Positions 34,212 to 43,126 of a DNA stretch of 64,000 bases are shown here, one piece after another. The notes beneath the pieces are model-generated. The model searched no databases, was not told where the DNA came from, and saw only the letters and a list, made by a program, of their open reading frames with translations. Made by a program: the position numbers and the translations under genes. Source of the stretch: Maricaulis sp963975345 (GTDB lineage: Bacteria > Pseudomonadota > Alphaproteobacteria > Caulobacterales > Maricaulaceae); the NCBI RefSeq assembly GCF_963975345.1, contig NZ_CAXBGE010000003.1, forward strand, positions 1 to 64,000. Reading direction: 5' to 3'. Numbering within the stretch: position 1 is the first letter of the stretch; each line of letters starts with the position of its first letter.

Positions 34212-36042
34212 CCTGATAGTCCTCATCGAGCAGGTTTTCCCCACGCAGATAGAGCTCGACACCCTCACGGGCCTGCCAACGCAACTGGCTGCCAACAAGC
34301 GTATAGGCATCCAGCGTCACCGTCTGGAATGTCCCGAAATCGGTATCCAGCTGTTCGCCGGTATGGTCGACAGTCAGCGAGGCCGACCACGCGGCCTCAA
34401 CCGGATGCCAATCCAGTGTCAGTGAAGCGAGCCGTTGCGGGCGGCGGATCTCGGCTGCCCCGTCCTGCTCACTGTCCATCAATGTCGCCGAGCCGAACAC
34501 GGCAACGGCATCACTTACATCCCAGCCAGCCTCCAGCTCCAGGCCGGACCGGTCCGACCGGCTGGTGGCATTCCTTGCCGTCGCGGGGAAAACGGCGAAG
34601 TCGGTGTAGATTTCATCGGTCAATTGCGACTGGAACCACACCACGGAGGCATGGCCGCGCCCATCGGCAAAGCCCTGTTCCCAAGCCAGCTCCCAGCCAC
34701 GTGAACGCTCCGGCTTCAGGCCCGGATTGCCAATGAAATAGGCCGGGAAATAGCCGAACAGTTCGAACACGCCGGGATTCTTCACCCCTTCGCCGCCACC
34801 CAGCCGCAGCCGGCCGCCAATACTGTCGAAGGCCCAGGCCATTCCCGCCCGCCAAGTCAGCGCGTCCTCGAAATCTTGGTTGCTCTCATGCCGCGCCGAC
34901 GCGGTGAGATCGAGAGGGCCGCGACTGAGTCCGTAATCGAGGGCGAAAGCGGTGCTGGCGAGGTCATGGGCCTGATTGGCCGGCGAGCCCGGTCCGGCGT
35001 CATTGCTGGTCCGGTCCTGTTCGTATTCCACCAGCCCGGTCAGGCGGTGCTCGATCTCACCCTGCGACCAGAAACCCGTCACCTGATAATGCCCTTGCGT
35101 CCGCTGTCCCTCAGACAAGGCGCTGCGGGCATCGCCCTCGAAACTGCGCGAAACATCATCGGTCAGCTGCACGGCGAGCTCATGGCTGACGGCGATTTCA
35201 CCCAGATGTTGATCAATCGTGAGCCCGACACGAGCCAGGATCTGATCGCCGGTGCGCCGGTCATCGGTATTGTCGAGCCGTCCGTCATAGTCCCTGTCGG
35301 CATCGGAGGCAGTCTGATAGCCGACCCAGCGCAGTGCGGTGGCGAGCTTGATGCCATCCCAGTCTCGGCCGGCGAGGAAATTGGCCGATCGGTTGGAATA
35401 GCCATCGCGCTCACCGCCGAGGCCGGAAACATCAATCCCGTCAGTCTCGAAGGCAGCAACGCCCGCAGCGAGATAGCCGTGTTCGAAACCCCTGCCGAGC
35501 CGCCCGCTCAGGCGTGTCGTCCCGAACGACCCGGCTTCAGCCCGTAGCGTGGCCTCGCGGCCTTGCTCTGGCATGGCTGATCGCAAGGAGATGACGCCGC
35601 CAATCGCATCGGCGCCCCACAGGGCCGATTGCTCGCCGCGCGCGACTTCGATCGAGCCCAGATCGTCAAAGGCGAAATGAGCGAAATCGGCTTCGCCGGT
35701 AAACGGGTTCGCGGCCTCGATTCCATCAATCAGGACCAGGACATGATTGGCCTCCGATCCGCGCGACCGGATCTGGGTCAGGGCGCCTGCCGTGCCGGAT
35801 CGCGACACGGCAAGACCGGGGATAGCGCGCAGGATATCGGCGACAAATACCGCACCTCGAGCTTCAATCATGGCGCTATCGAGCGCGGAAATGCTGACGG
35901 TTGCATCGTCAGCGGCGAGCGGGATCCGAGCGGCGGTCACATAGACAACATCCTCCGCCGGACTCTCTTGCGCCAGCGCGGCGGCCGGGGCGACCAACAA
36001 GGCGGTCGAACACAATATTCGGGAGTAAAATTTTCCGGGCAT
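34147..36042 (-). CDS. btuB: TonB-dependent vitamin B12 receptor
   Basis: Outer-membrane receptor of 631 residues, in the BtuB size range. Signal peptide ILCSTALLVAPAAALAQ, TonB box DVVYVTAARIP, then the plug with LAVSRSGTAGALTQIRSRGSEANHVLVLIDGIEAANP and SALWGADAIGGVISLRSA. The barrel C-terminus is YLGLRLRHG. The ATG follows GGAGACG and a second frame upstream is not needed. The cobalamin riboswitch 120 bp upstream supports the ligand. First gene of btuB-F-C-D. Confidence 0.93.
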   Translation of the reverse strand: MPGKFYSRILCSTALLVAPAAALAQESPAEDVVYVTAARIPLAADDATVSISALDSAMIEARGAVFVADILRAIPGLAVSRSGTAGALTQIRSRGSEANHVLVLIDGIEAANPFTGEADFAHFAFDDLGSIEVARGEQSALWGADAIGGVISLRSAMPEQGREATLRAEAGSFGTTRLSGRLGRGFEHGYLAAGVAAFETDGIDVSGLGGERDGYSNRSANFLAGRDWDGIKLATALRWVGYQTASDADRDYDGRLDNTDDRRTGDQILARVGLTIDQHLGEIAVSHELAVQLTDDVSRSFEGDARSALSEGQRTQGHYQVTGFWSQGEIEHRLTGLVEYEQDRTSNDAGPGSPANQAHDLASTAFALDYGLSRGPLDLTASARHESNQDFEDALTWRAGMAWAFDSIGGRLRLGGGEGVKNPGVFELFGYFPAYFIGNPGLKPERSRGWELAWEQGFADGRGHASVVWFQSQLTDEIYTDFAVFPATARNATSRSDRSGLELEAGWDVSDAVAVFGSATLMDSEQDGAAEIRRPQRLASLTLDWHPVEAAWSASLTVDHTGEQLDTDFGTFQTVTLDAYTLVGSQLRWQAREGVELYLRGENLLDEDYQDVFGYHTPGRGLYLGLRLRHG

Positions 36043-36162
36043 GCACGTCTCCAAAGCTTTGGAGCCGGCGCACAACGACGCCGGCACAGATTGCAGGAGT
36101 CGTCAGAAAACGGATATACCGCGTCAGTCTCGTGTACCACCGCACGAGCGGACAGACGACGG

Positions 36163-36330
36163 TGATGGCAGGTCTTCCGGCTTGCGGGTCGTCACGAACG
36201 ATGCGCCTTCCCGGATTTCACCCCAGTGGCATTTTGCATCGCCGCTCACCGCCTACGGCTGCGGGTACAGCGCCGGACTGGGTGTTGCCACCGTACCGGC
36301 TTCTCGATTTATCCCGTGAGGGAACCATCA
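36163..36330 (-). promoter_or_regulatory. Cobalamin (B12) riboswitch
   Basis: Minus-strand order of conserved blocks: GGTTCCC, GGTGGCAACACCC, CCCGCAGCCGTAG, GCCACTGGG, CCGGGAAGGCG, GACCCGCAAGCCGGAAGACC-TGCC (the B12 box). This is the AdoCbl-type riboswitch core. It precedes btuB by about 120 nt and should repress the uptake operon when B12 is plentiful. Confidence 0.95.
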
Positions 36331-36380
36331 CGCGAGGAAGATTAGGCGTACGCTTTGCCAAACACAATCCGGCGGAGATG

Positions 36381-37274
36381 TTATTCAGGCTTCGGTGCCT
36401 GCAACAGGCCTTCAAGCGCGCGAATTCGTTGATGTAAAGCCCGCTCTCGCGCCTTTGCCGGATCGGACAGGGCCTGTTCCAGCGAGCGCAATTCGCGCTG
36501 CGTCTTGCGCCAGCGCAGCCACAACAGAAACACCTTCGGTCCGTCAACCAGATAGCGACGCCACATCCGGCGCGGCTCGGAAGCGAGACGGTGCAGCCAT
36601 TCCAACCGCGAGCGCTGCATCCAGCCGGGCGCGCGCTCAATCTTGCCGCCAAGGAAGTCAAGCGAGGCCCCGACGCACAGACCCAGACCCGTGCAATCGC
36701 CACGGTCGAGGCAGGCCTCGGCCACCATTTCCTGTTGCGGCGAACCGACACACATGAAAATGAAACGGGCCGGATTCTCCGCGACAAAGCGGGCGCAATC
36801 ATCCAGCGCCTCGCGATTATGGCGCAGTCCCATGGGCGGTTCGTGCCAACGCACATCGGTCAGGCCATAACGCGCCGTCACCGCATCAACCACGTCTTTC
36901 GAGGCGCCAATGATCGTGACGGTCTCGGATGGGTCGATCACATTTTCCAGCAGGAGCGCGGTCAGGTCTGAGCCTGGCGTCACATCGATGCGCTCACCAG
37001 AGAAGCGACCGATCAACTCCAGCACACGGCTGTCGCACACAGTCAGCCAAGCCTGCGCGTAGAGCGTGGCCAGCACGGTATCGGATTCCAGCCGCACCAG
37101 ATGATCAACATTTGGCGTCACTACAAAAGCAAAGGCTTTGTCTGATGCGCGCTCGCTGATCCGCTTCAGCGCGACATCAAGGCCAATGCGGTCGAACGCA
37201 GAGTTGAGGAACCAGACATGGCGCGAACCGGAGCGGCGGTCCTGGAATTGGGTGATATCAGCCAGTTGGTTCAT
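36381..37274 (-). CDS. WecG/TagA/CpsF-family glycosyltransferase
   Basis: A 297-residue GT26 glycosyltransferase that transfers a sugar such as ManNAcA to a lipid-linked acceptor. Seen in the sequence: the VVTPNVDHLVRL segment near residue 50 (family T-x-N-x-D/H), PGSDLTALLLE, GSPQQEMVAEACLDRG and LGLCVGASLDFLGG, then RAPGWMQRSRLEWLHRLASEPRRMWRRY, split by normal family spacing. The ATG at 37274 is used; an upstream GTG would add eight residues. No polysaccharide cluster is adjacent. Confidence 0.93.
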   Translation of the reverse strand: MNQLADITQFQDRRSGSRHVWFLNSAFDRIGLDVALKRISERASDKAFAFVVTPNVDHLVRLESDTVLATLYAQAWLTVCDSRVLELIGRFSGERIDVTPGSDLTALLLENVIDPSETVTIIGASKDVVDAVTARYGLTDVRWHEPPMGLRHNREALDDCARFVAENPARFIFMCVGSPQQEMVAEACLDRGDCTGLGLCVGASLDFLGGKIERAPGWMQRSRLEWLHRLASEPRRMWRRYLVDGPKVFLLWLRWRKTQRELRSLEQALSDPAKARERALHQRIRALEGLLQAPKPE

Positions 37275-37414
37275 CGATTTCGTCCCGTTTCGCGCCACAA
37301 GCGAAGTCTCTGGGAGAAATTCTGCAAATCCCGGGCCGGGAAATGGCAGTGGCCTGCATCCAATCGGCGTCTGGGCGGCATCCTTATCCTGAGGATAGAA
37401 GCGGGATACTCAAG

Positions 37415-37654
37415 ATGATCGTCAAACCAATCCTGATCGGCGTCGCCCTGGCTGCGCTGGCCAGCCTGCCGCTCGCCGTTCCGATGGCAGCGGGTGTTCC
37501 AGTCGCGCTGGCGGTCGGGCCGGTCGCGATCACCTATGATCGGGACAATGCGCTCGATCTCGATTTCGACATTGGCTGTTTCAGCACAGAGTGCCCGGTG
37601 GTCGAGCTGCGCTATGGCGCCAGCGGCCAGGAGACGTTGAAAATAGGCCTTTAA
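37415..37654 (+). CDS. Small exported hypothetical protein (79 aa)
   Basis: A 79-residue protein with an N-terminal hydrophobic segment (IVKPILIGVALAALASLPLA) and a beta-like remainder with two cysteines in DIGCFSTECPVVEL. It may be anchored or periplasmic. Upstream purines (GAGGATAGAAGCGGGA) give only a loose ribosome-binding site. The end overlaps the convergent mnmC stop. I do not recognise the family. Confidence 0.5.
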   Translation: MIVKPILIGVALAALASLPLAVPMAAGVPVALAVGPVAITYDRDNALDLDFDIGCFSTECPVVELRYGASGQETLKIGL

Positions 37655-39501
37655 TGACTGCGCTTTAGCCGGCGCCACGCAAACCGCGTCGATTGCAGAC
37701 ACTCCCGCCCGGCACGCTCCAGCGCCCCCGGTTCGCCGCTCAGATCGCCCGCCAAGGCTTCGGCCAAAAGCGGCGCGTGGGCAAAACCGCGTGAGCCAAA
37801 ACCGGACAGGATGAACTGCCGGCACGGTCCGGGCGGTCCCGGTTTGATGCGGGGCAGACGACCGGTGGAATACTGTTGCCACCGTGCCGTAAACTCACTG
37901 CCCGCCACCGGCCCACTAACCGGTAGCTGATCGCTCGTGACCGCTCTGATGCCCGCCCAACTCTGCAACACCTCCATCCCGAGCCCGGCCGCGATCTGCG
38001 GTCGATGCAAAGCGAGATCGGCGCGCAAACCGGTGATCGCCGCTTCGATCGGACCGGCCTCTTCGCCGCGGACATGGGTCGTGCCCAACATCACCCCGCC
38101 GCCCGGCGCGGCGCAGGCATAACCGCCCCAGACCACCGCGCGCTGCGGCGGCGCGCCTTCGATCACGGCGAGCTGACCGGCATTGGCGTCGAGTGCATCG
38201 AACACCGCATTGGCGCCCCAGCCGCTGGCATGGATGACCAGATCAGCCTCGAGCACCACACCGCCATCAGCGTCGAACAAGCGCACCCCGGTCTCGCCCT
38301 CTTCGACGCGGTTGATCTGCGCGATGATCAGCGGTGTGTCGGCGAGCAATTGAGTCACCAGCCGGCGCGGCTCAAACCGGGCGGCCTGGGGCTGCCACAG
38401 GCCCTCACCATCCCAGACATGATCGCCGTCCATCCGGCTGGCGATCAGGGCGAGGCGGTCGCGGTCCTCGGCATCGCGGGGCAGGCGCAGTACGCCTTCG
38501 GGGTAGAAGCCATCGAGCCCGAGATAGGTGCGCCGCGCGAATTCGAACGCGGCCAGAGTAGCGCGGACATGCGGCCGGTCAGTGCGTTCCAAGCGCGGGG
38601 TCAACAGACCGACCGGAGCGCCCGACGCGCCGGCGGCCGGACCGACGGCGTCGACGACCACCACTTCGCGGCCCCGGCGGCGGAAGGCGAGTGCCAGGCT
38701 GGCGCCGGCAATCCCGGCCCCGATGATCGCGACCCGGCCGGCGCAAGGCTGTGTGCGCTCAACCGGCGAGATCTCAGGCGGTGTTACGGCGCCGGCATAG
38801 ATCGCTTCGAGACGCTGCCGCTTGCGGCCGAAACCGGGACGCTTTTCGACCGAAAATCCCGCCTGCTGCAATCCGCGCCGCACGGCACCGGCGACGGTGA
38901 AGGTCGCGACCCGGGTGCCTGCGCGTGACAGGCGGCCGATCCGGTCGAACACGGTTTGCGACCACATCGCCTCGTTACGATCCGGCGCAAAGCCGTCGAG
39001 GAACCAGGCATCCACCTGCGCCTCGATCTGGGCCAGCGCCAATTCGGCCTCGTCCTGGAACAGGGTGATGGTGAAACGGTCGTCGGGAAAGACCAACCGG
39101 TGAGCGCCCTTTAGCGCCGAAGGCCACTGCGCCAGCAATTGCGCGCTCAGCCCCGCGAGCGAAGGCCAGGCGGAGAAAGCACGGGCGGCATCCTCGCGCC
39201 GCAGCGGGTGTTTCTCGATGCTGACGAAGTGCAGCCAGCCCGTCGCCGGCCCCTCGCGGCGCCATAAATCCCATAGCGCCAGCGCATTCAGCCCGGTCCC
39301 GAAACCCAGCTCGCCGACGACATAATTGGGCTTGCCCTGCCAGTCGTGCGGCAGATCACAGCCTTGCAGAAACACGGCGCGCGTCTCTTCCAAACCGTCT
39401 TCGGCAGAAAAATAGATGTCGCCATAATCCGGCGCGCGCGGCCCGCTCGGCTGCGACCAGTCGAGCTGCGGCGGCTGGCAATACAGCCCGTCCGCGCTCA
39501 T
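37651..39501 (-). CDS. mnmC: Bifunctional tRNA 5-(methylaminomethyl)-2-thiouridine biosynthesis protein
   Basis: A 616-residue fusion that completes mnm5s2U34 in tRNA. The N-terminal SAM methyltransferase (about residues 1-230) includes YVVGELGFGTGLNALALW and WFLDGFAPDRNEAMW. The C-terminal FAD oxidoreductase has the dinucleotide fold VAIIGAGIAGASLALAFRRRG near residue 250 and the C-terminal FGSRGFAHAPLLAE. ATG 39501 overlaps the preceding hydrolase stop (ATGA) and fits the family N-terminus. Both halves appear intact. Confidence 0.95.
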   Translation of the reverse strand: MSADGLYCQPPQLDWSQPSGPRAPDYGDIYFSAEDGLEETRAVFLQGCDLPHDWQGKPNYVVGELGFGTGLNALALWDLWRREGPATGWLHFVSIEKHPLRREDAARAFSAWPSLAGLSAQLLAQWPSALKGAHRLVFPDDRFTITLFQDEAELALAQIEAQVDAWFLDGFAPDRNEAMWSQTVFDRIGRLSRAGTRVATFTVAGAVRRGLQQAGFSVEKRPGFGRKRQRLEAIYAGAVTPPEISPVERTQPCAGRVAIIGAGIAGASLALAFRRRGREVVVVDAVGPAAGASGAPVGLLTPRLERTDRPHVRATLAAFEFARRTYLGLDGFYPEGVLRLPRDAEDRDRLALIASRMDGDHVWDGEGLWQPQAARFEPRRLVTQLLADTPLIIAQINRVEEGETGVRLFDADGGVVLEADLVIHASGWGANAVFDALDANAGQLAVIEGAPPQRAVVWGGYACAAPGGGVMLGTTHVRGEEAGPIEAAITGLRADLALHRPQIAAGLGMEVLQSWAGIRAVTSDQLPVSGPVAGSEFTARWQQYSTGRLPRIKPGPPGPCRQFILSGFGSRGFAHAPLLAEALAGDLSGEPGALERAGRECLQSTRFAWRRLKRSH

Positions 39502-40067
39502 GCGGCGGGCGGTGTCAGCGCCGCGATGAATTTGGCGAAGGCCAGCATGCCCTCCGGCCAAGGGCCATGACCGCTGGCAGCATTGAAATGGCCCATATCG
39601 CCTACGACGACAAAGCGCGCACCCCAAGCGGCGGCCCAGACTTCGGCGCGCTCGACATCGCAGGTCGGATCATCGGAACTGGCCAGCAAGACGGCGGGAA
39701 AGCCGAACGGCTGATGCGGCACCGGATCGAAGCCATGATCGCCAAATTTCTCCGCCATTTCCGGCCGTTCCCAATCAGAAACACCGACCATGAAAGCGCC
39801 CGCCACCTTGCTTTTATCGAGCAGATGCGCCGCATGGGCCAGTGTCAGAATGCCAACCGAATGCGCGACCAACACCACCGGCTTCTCCGCCTCGGCGACC
39901 GCCGCAACCAGCGCTGCAACCCAGGCCTCGCGCCGTGGCTTGCGCCAATCAGCCTGCTCAACCCGCCGCGCCGTCGGCATCCGCGCCAGCCAGCGCCCCT
40001 GCCAGTCATCGGGCGAGGCATTGCCCAGTCCGGGCACGATAAGCAGATCGGTTTCGCTGATTTTCAT
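39498..40067 (-). CDS. RBBP9/YdeN-type alpha/beta hydrolase
   Basis: A 189-residue serine hydrolase of the RBBP9/YdeN family. N-terminal VPGLGNASPDDWQGRW, the nucleophile elbow VLVAHSVGILT (Ser about 78), the Asp region ASSDDPTC and the catalytic His in GDMGHFNAASGHG. Substrate unknown. It is coupled to mnmC by a four-base overlap, which is likely regulatory convenience rather than shared function. Confidence 0.9.
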   Translation of the reverse strand: MKISETDLLIVPGLGNASPDDWQGRWLARMPTARRVEQADWRKPRREAWVAALVAAVAEAEKPVVLVAHSVGILTLAHAAHLLDKSKVAGAFMVGVSDWERPEMAEKFGDHGFDPVPHQPFGFPAVLLASSDDPTCDVERAEVWAAAWGARFVVVGDMGHFNAASGHGPWPEGMLAFAKFIAALTPPAA

Positions 40068-40201
40068 GGGGGTGTTCTAGCGCCGCAGAGCGCGCGGGGA
40101 CAGCCCTCGGGTGCACAGACGGCGAGACATGAGTGTGAGAGGAAAGCGGTCGACGCGTTCGCAGCTTCTTGTTCGCACCCACACAATGCGCCCAAGATCA
40201 A

Positions 40202-40238
40202 CCTTGCAATTGTGGAATTCAACTCCATAATTGCAAGG
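40202..40238 (+). promoter_or_regulatory. 37-bp near-perfect palindrome ending at the start codon of the DUF4143 gene
   Basis: Outer arms CCTTGCAATT and AATTGCAAGG (10 bp, perfect). The inner TGGA/TCCA and TT/AA pairs give 16 Watson-Crick pairs, one G-U and one mismatch. The right arm includes the AAGG ribosome-binding site and abuts ATG 40239. As DNA it fits an autoregulatory operator; as RNA it would hide the ribosome-binding site. Confidence 0.75.
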
Positions 40239-41414
40239 ATGTTGAACCGCGAACTACAAGCCGAAATCAACGAGGCGCTTGAAGAGAATCCGGCAGTGGT
40301 GCTCCTCGGCCCGCGCCAGGTCGGCAAAACGACGCTAGCCCATGATCTGCTCGAAGCCCGCGATGCCATCTATCTTGACCTCGAACGCCACTCCGATCTC
40401 GCCAAGCTGGCAGATCCGGAGCTCTACCTCATGGGCCATCTCGACAAGCTGGTGATCCTCGACGAAGTTCACCGTCTGCCCGAACTCTTCCAGACCCTTC
40501 GCGGCCTGATTGACCAGGCGCGCCGTGATGGCAAGGACACAGGGCGCTACCTGCTGCTCGGCTCTGCATCCATGGAACTGATGAACCAGTCCTCAGAATC
40601 GCTTGCCGGCCGTGTCGCCTACAGGGAGCTGACGCCGATCCTGGCGAGTGAGCTCGATGACACCGTGGACGAGGCGACACTATGGGCGCGCGGTGGCTTT
40701 CCGAGAAGCCTGCTCGCCAAATCCGACCGTGCCAGCCTTCAATGGCGCAATGACTTCATCTCTACCTATCTGGAGCGTGATATTCCCCAGCTGGGACCGC
40801 GCGTCCCGGCCGACATGCTGCGTCGCTTCTGGACGATGCTGGCCCATCAACAGGGCGGCCTCTTCAACGCAGCCGATCTCGCGCGCGCGCTCGGGGTCGA
40901 TAGCAAGACGGTCGCCAATTATCGTGATCTGATGATCGATCTGCTGCTCGTGCGCCGCCTCACGCCTTGGTATGCCAACACCAAAAAACGCCTCGTCAAA
41001 TCACCGAAAATCTACGTGCGCGACAGCGGCATCTGCCACGCGCTGCTCGGGCTGGACACGCATGAGGCCTTGCTCGGTCACCCCGTTATTGGCGGCAGCT
41101 GGGAGGGCTTCGTCATCGAAAACCTCATCGCCGCCGGCCGCCTCGCCTCGCACCAGGTCGGCTTCTACCGCACATCGGCCGGCGCCGAGATTGATCTGGT
41201 GATCGAACGCGGCAAGCAGTTGTGGGCTGTCGAGATCAAGCGCACAGCATCACCGAAGCTCTCTCGCGGCTTCCGCAATGCCGTTGAGGATCTCCGTCCG
41301 ACGAGGAGTTTCTACGTCTATAGCGGTACGGAGCGCTATCCGCTCGCCGAAGGGGTCGAAGCCATAGGCTTGAGCGAGTTGATGCGCGAACTCAGTGCCG
41401 CGGCGGGCCAGTAG
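40239..41414 (+). CDS. AAA_14/DUF4143 ATPase
   Basis: A 391-residue cytosolic ATPase. The N-terminal AAA_14 domain has Walker A LLGPRQVGKTTLA near residue 22, Walker B LVILDEVHRLPEL and a sensor segment LLLGSASMELM. A winged-helix-like middle (LARALGVDSKTVANYRDLM) and a C-terminal DUF4143 domain with nuclease-like acidic/lysine positions (GAEIDLVIERGKQLWAVEIK) follow. The role of this widespread family is unsettled; DNA-related or toxin-antitoxin functions have been suggested. The start is set by the AAGG site at the end of a palindrome; the frame's long 5' extension is not part of it. Confidence 0.9.
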   Translation: MLNRELQAEINEALEENPAVVLLGPRQVGKTTLAHDLLEARDAIYLDLERHSDLAKLADPELYLMGHLDKLVILDEVHRLPELFQTLRGLIDQARRDGKDTGRYLLLGSASMELMNQSSESLAGRVAYRELTPILASELDDTVDEATLWARGGFPRSLLAKSDRASLQWRNDFISTYLERDIPQLGPRVPADMLRRFWTMLAHQQGGLFNAADLARALGVDSKTVANYRDLMIDLLLVRRLTPWYANTKKRLVKSPKIYVRDSGICHALLGLDTHEALLGHPVIGGSWEGFVIENLIAAGRLASHQVGFYRTSAGAEIDLVIERGKQLWAVEIKRTASPKLSRGFRNAVEDLRPTRSFYVYSGTERYPLAEGVEAIGLSELMRELSAAAGQ

Positions 41415-41470
41415 AGCTGTTCGCCCGGTCGCTCGAAACCGTCTTGCGTCGCCTGTGCGGCAAGAGCGAC

Positions 41471-41764
41471 ATGCACTATCCCTCGTTCGAGGAATTCCAA
41501 GCGCGGTTTGAAGCACTGCGCGGTTGTGCTCTGCCTCCACCCGAGCGAGAGAACCGAACGCTGCGTCTCTCTGTGGAAGAAATCGCCAATGCGGCGCTCT
41601 CCATCGCACCGCAGCATCCTACCCAAGCCGGTTTCGCCTCATGCTCTGAGGCAGGTGCTGGGAGATCCGCGCGATGGACGCCCGATCTGGCTACCGCAGC
41701 CGCGCGGCTCGGCGCTACCGAGACCCGGTTGCGCGCCGCGTTGCGGCTGCCGCCACGACGGTAA
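41471..41764 (+). CDS. Hypothetical protein, doubtful (97 aa)
   Basis: An open frame of 97 residues (MHYPSFEEFQARFEALRGC...) 57 bp after the ATPase. It is rich in Ala, Arg and Pro, has no domain I recognise and no ribosome-binding site. Other frames on both strands are open over the same bases. It may be a real small gene, a decayed remnant or chance. Confidence 0.3.
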   Translation: MHYPSFEEFQARFEALRGCALPPPERENRTLRLSVEEIANAALSIAPQHPTQAGFASCSEAGAGRSARWTPDLATAAARLGATETRLRAALRLPPRR

Positions 41765-42032
41765 TTCGGAAGAGAGGACGGGCCTTGTTGCCGGAATCCT
41801 GCGGGCGAGTCGCTTCTCCCTCACCGGATTGAAGCACCAGCCGCCAATCGGAATCGCGAGGCCGTCACCAGCTCCGTCGCCTTCCATCAAGGAAGAGGAG
41901 GGAGGCAAGCTGATCGGCATCGATAATCACCCACCTCTTCCTTGATGGAAGAGGTGCGCCGGACGCAGTCCGGGGCGGAGCTGGTGAGGATGACGAACGC
42001 GACGCCCGCCGGTCGCAGCGCCCACCCCCCCA
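41765..42032. repeat. Intergenic repeat region with inverted copies
   Basis: No gene seen. TCACCAGCTCCG (41865) and CTTCCATCAAGGAAGAGG (41881-41898) recur in inverse order as CCTCTTCCTTGATGGAAG (41933-41950) and CGGAGCTGGTGA (41975-41986). The element is therefore a large imperfect palindrome with an internal hairpin CACCTCTTCC-TTGAT-GGAAGAGGTG (41931-41955). This looks like a REP/ERIC-type extragenic palindrome. Confidence 0.6.
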
Positions 42033-42037
42033 AACGC

Positions 42038-42068
42038 AAAAAGCGCGCAGCCCTGAGAGCCGCGCGCC
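42038..42068 (-). terminator. Intrinsic terminator of motA
   Basis: Minus strand: GCGCGCGGC, loop, GCTGCGCGC, then TTTTTGCGTTT, 27 bp after the motA stop. One G-U pair in the stem. Confidence 0.85.
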
Positions 42069-42095
42069 TGCATTTGATCCGTTTCGAGTGAAGCC

Positions 42096-42968
42096 TTAGC
42101 CGACTTCGGCCGGGATTTCGTCGAGGGTTTTTTCCAGTTCCAGGAAGGACGGCTGCATTTTGGACGGGATGCCACCGCGGCCGATCTCGACGGAGATCTG
42201 GGCGGCATTGCCGTGGAGGTGGGCGACGAGGACGTCCTGGATGATTTTGTAGAACTGGTGTTCCTCGTCATAGACCGCCTGCATATAGCTGGAGAAGGGG
42301 CCGACGAAGCCATAGGCGAGAAAGACGCCCATGAAAGTCCCGACCAGCGCGCCGCCGATCATGGCGCCGAGAATGGACGGCGGGCTGTCGATGGAACCCA
42401 TCGTCTTGATGACGCCGAGCACGGCGGCGACGATGCCGAGGGCCGGCAGGGCATCGGCCATGGATTGCAGCGCATGGGCCGGTCCGGCAGCCTCGTGATG
42501 GTGCTTTTCCAGCTGTTTTTCCATGTGATCTTCGACCTGGTGCGGGTCTTCGAGATTCATCGTCATCATGCGCAGCGTGTCGCAGATGAAATCGGTCGCG
42601 AAGTGGTCTTTCATGATCCGCGGATAGCGGGTGAAGATCGAGCTCTCTTTGGGGTTTTCGATGTGAGATTCGAGCGCGATAACGCCCTTGGTCTTCATCA
42701 TCTTGGTCAGCAGGAAGAGCAGGGAGAGCAGGTCGGCATAGTCCGAACCCTTCCATTTGGGCCCGGTAAAAATCTTGCCGAGATCGCCGGCTGTCTTCAT
42801 CACGACTTTCGGCTTGTTCCCGATCAGGAAAGCGCCAATCGCGGAGCCGCCGATCACGATCATCTCGTGCGGCAATGCGTGCATGATGACGTCGAAATGG
42901 CCGCCGGCCAGCGCGTAACCGCCGAACACGGTCGCGAACACGACCACTATGCCGATAATCTGAAACAT
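42096..42968 (-). CDS. motA: Flagellar motor stator protein MotA
   Basis: Proton-channel stator subunit of 290 residues with four membrane helices. The N-terminus MFQIIGIVVVFATVFGGYAL, the middle DPHQVEDHMEKQLEKHHHEA, the conserved ALPALGIVAAVLGVIKTMGSI and the GGALVGTFMGVFLAYGFVGP helices, split across the family pattern, are all present. ATG 42968 follows AGGTGGA. motB is not next to it. Many alphaproteobacteria place motA and motB apart, as in Caulobacter. A terminator follows. Confidence 0.95.
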   Translation of the reverse strand: MFQIIGIVVVFATVFGGYALAGGHFDVIMHALPHEMIVIGGSAIGAFLIGNKPKVVMKTAGDLGKIFTGPKWKGSDYADLLSLLFLLTKMMKTKGVIALESHIENPKESSIFTRYPRIMKDHFATDFICDTLRMMTMNLEDPHQVEDHMEKQLEKHHHEAAGPAHALQSMADALPALGIVAAVLGVIKTMGSIDSPPSILGAMIGGALVGTFMGVFLAYGFVGPFSSYMQAVYDEEHQFYKIIQDVLVAHLHGNAAQISVEIGRGGIPSKMQPSFLELEKTLDEIPAEVG

Positions 42969-43126
42969 GAACCCGTCCACCTGTTCAACATCGCGACATT
43001 GATGCCGTTCGATTTGAGGGCACTATGACGCGTTAAGCTTAATGTCCGGTTGAATTGACGTTATCAGGATGTTTACAGGACAGCCCGCTTGCCAAGAGGT
43101 GCGAAGCTCATAAAGCTTCGCGCCTG

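Noticed and set aside
37275..37414. N-terminal extension of the 79-residue small protein (103 residues)
   Set aside because: The extension overlaps the divergent glycosyltransferase leader and would bury the hydrophobic signal-like segment inside the protein.
39567..40238. In-frame 5' extension of the DUF4143 gene (total 615 residues)
   Set aside because: It runs antisense through the RBBP9-type hydrolase and the palindrome. The family start and the AAGG site place the real start at 40239.
43039..43053. TTAA-N7-TTGA, a possible CtrA site upstream of motA
   Set aside because: One base off the TTAA-N7-TTAA consensus and no supporting promoter elements; too weak to list as a feature.
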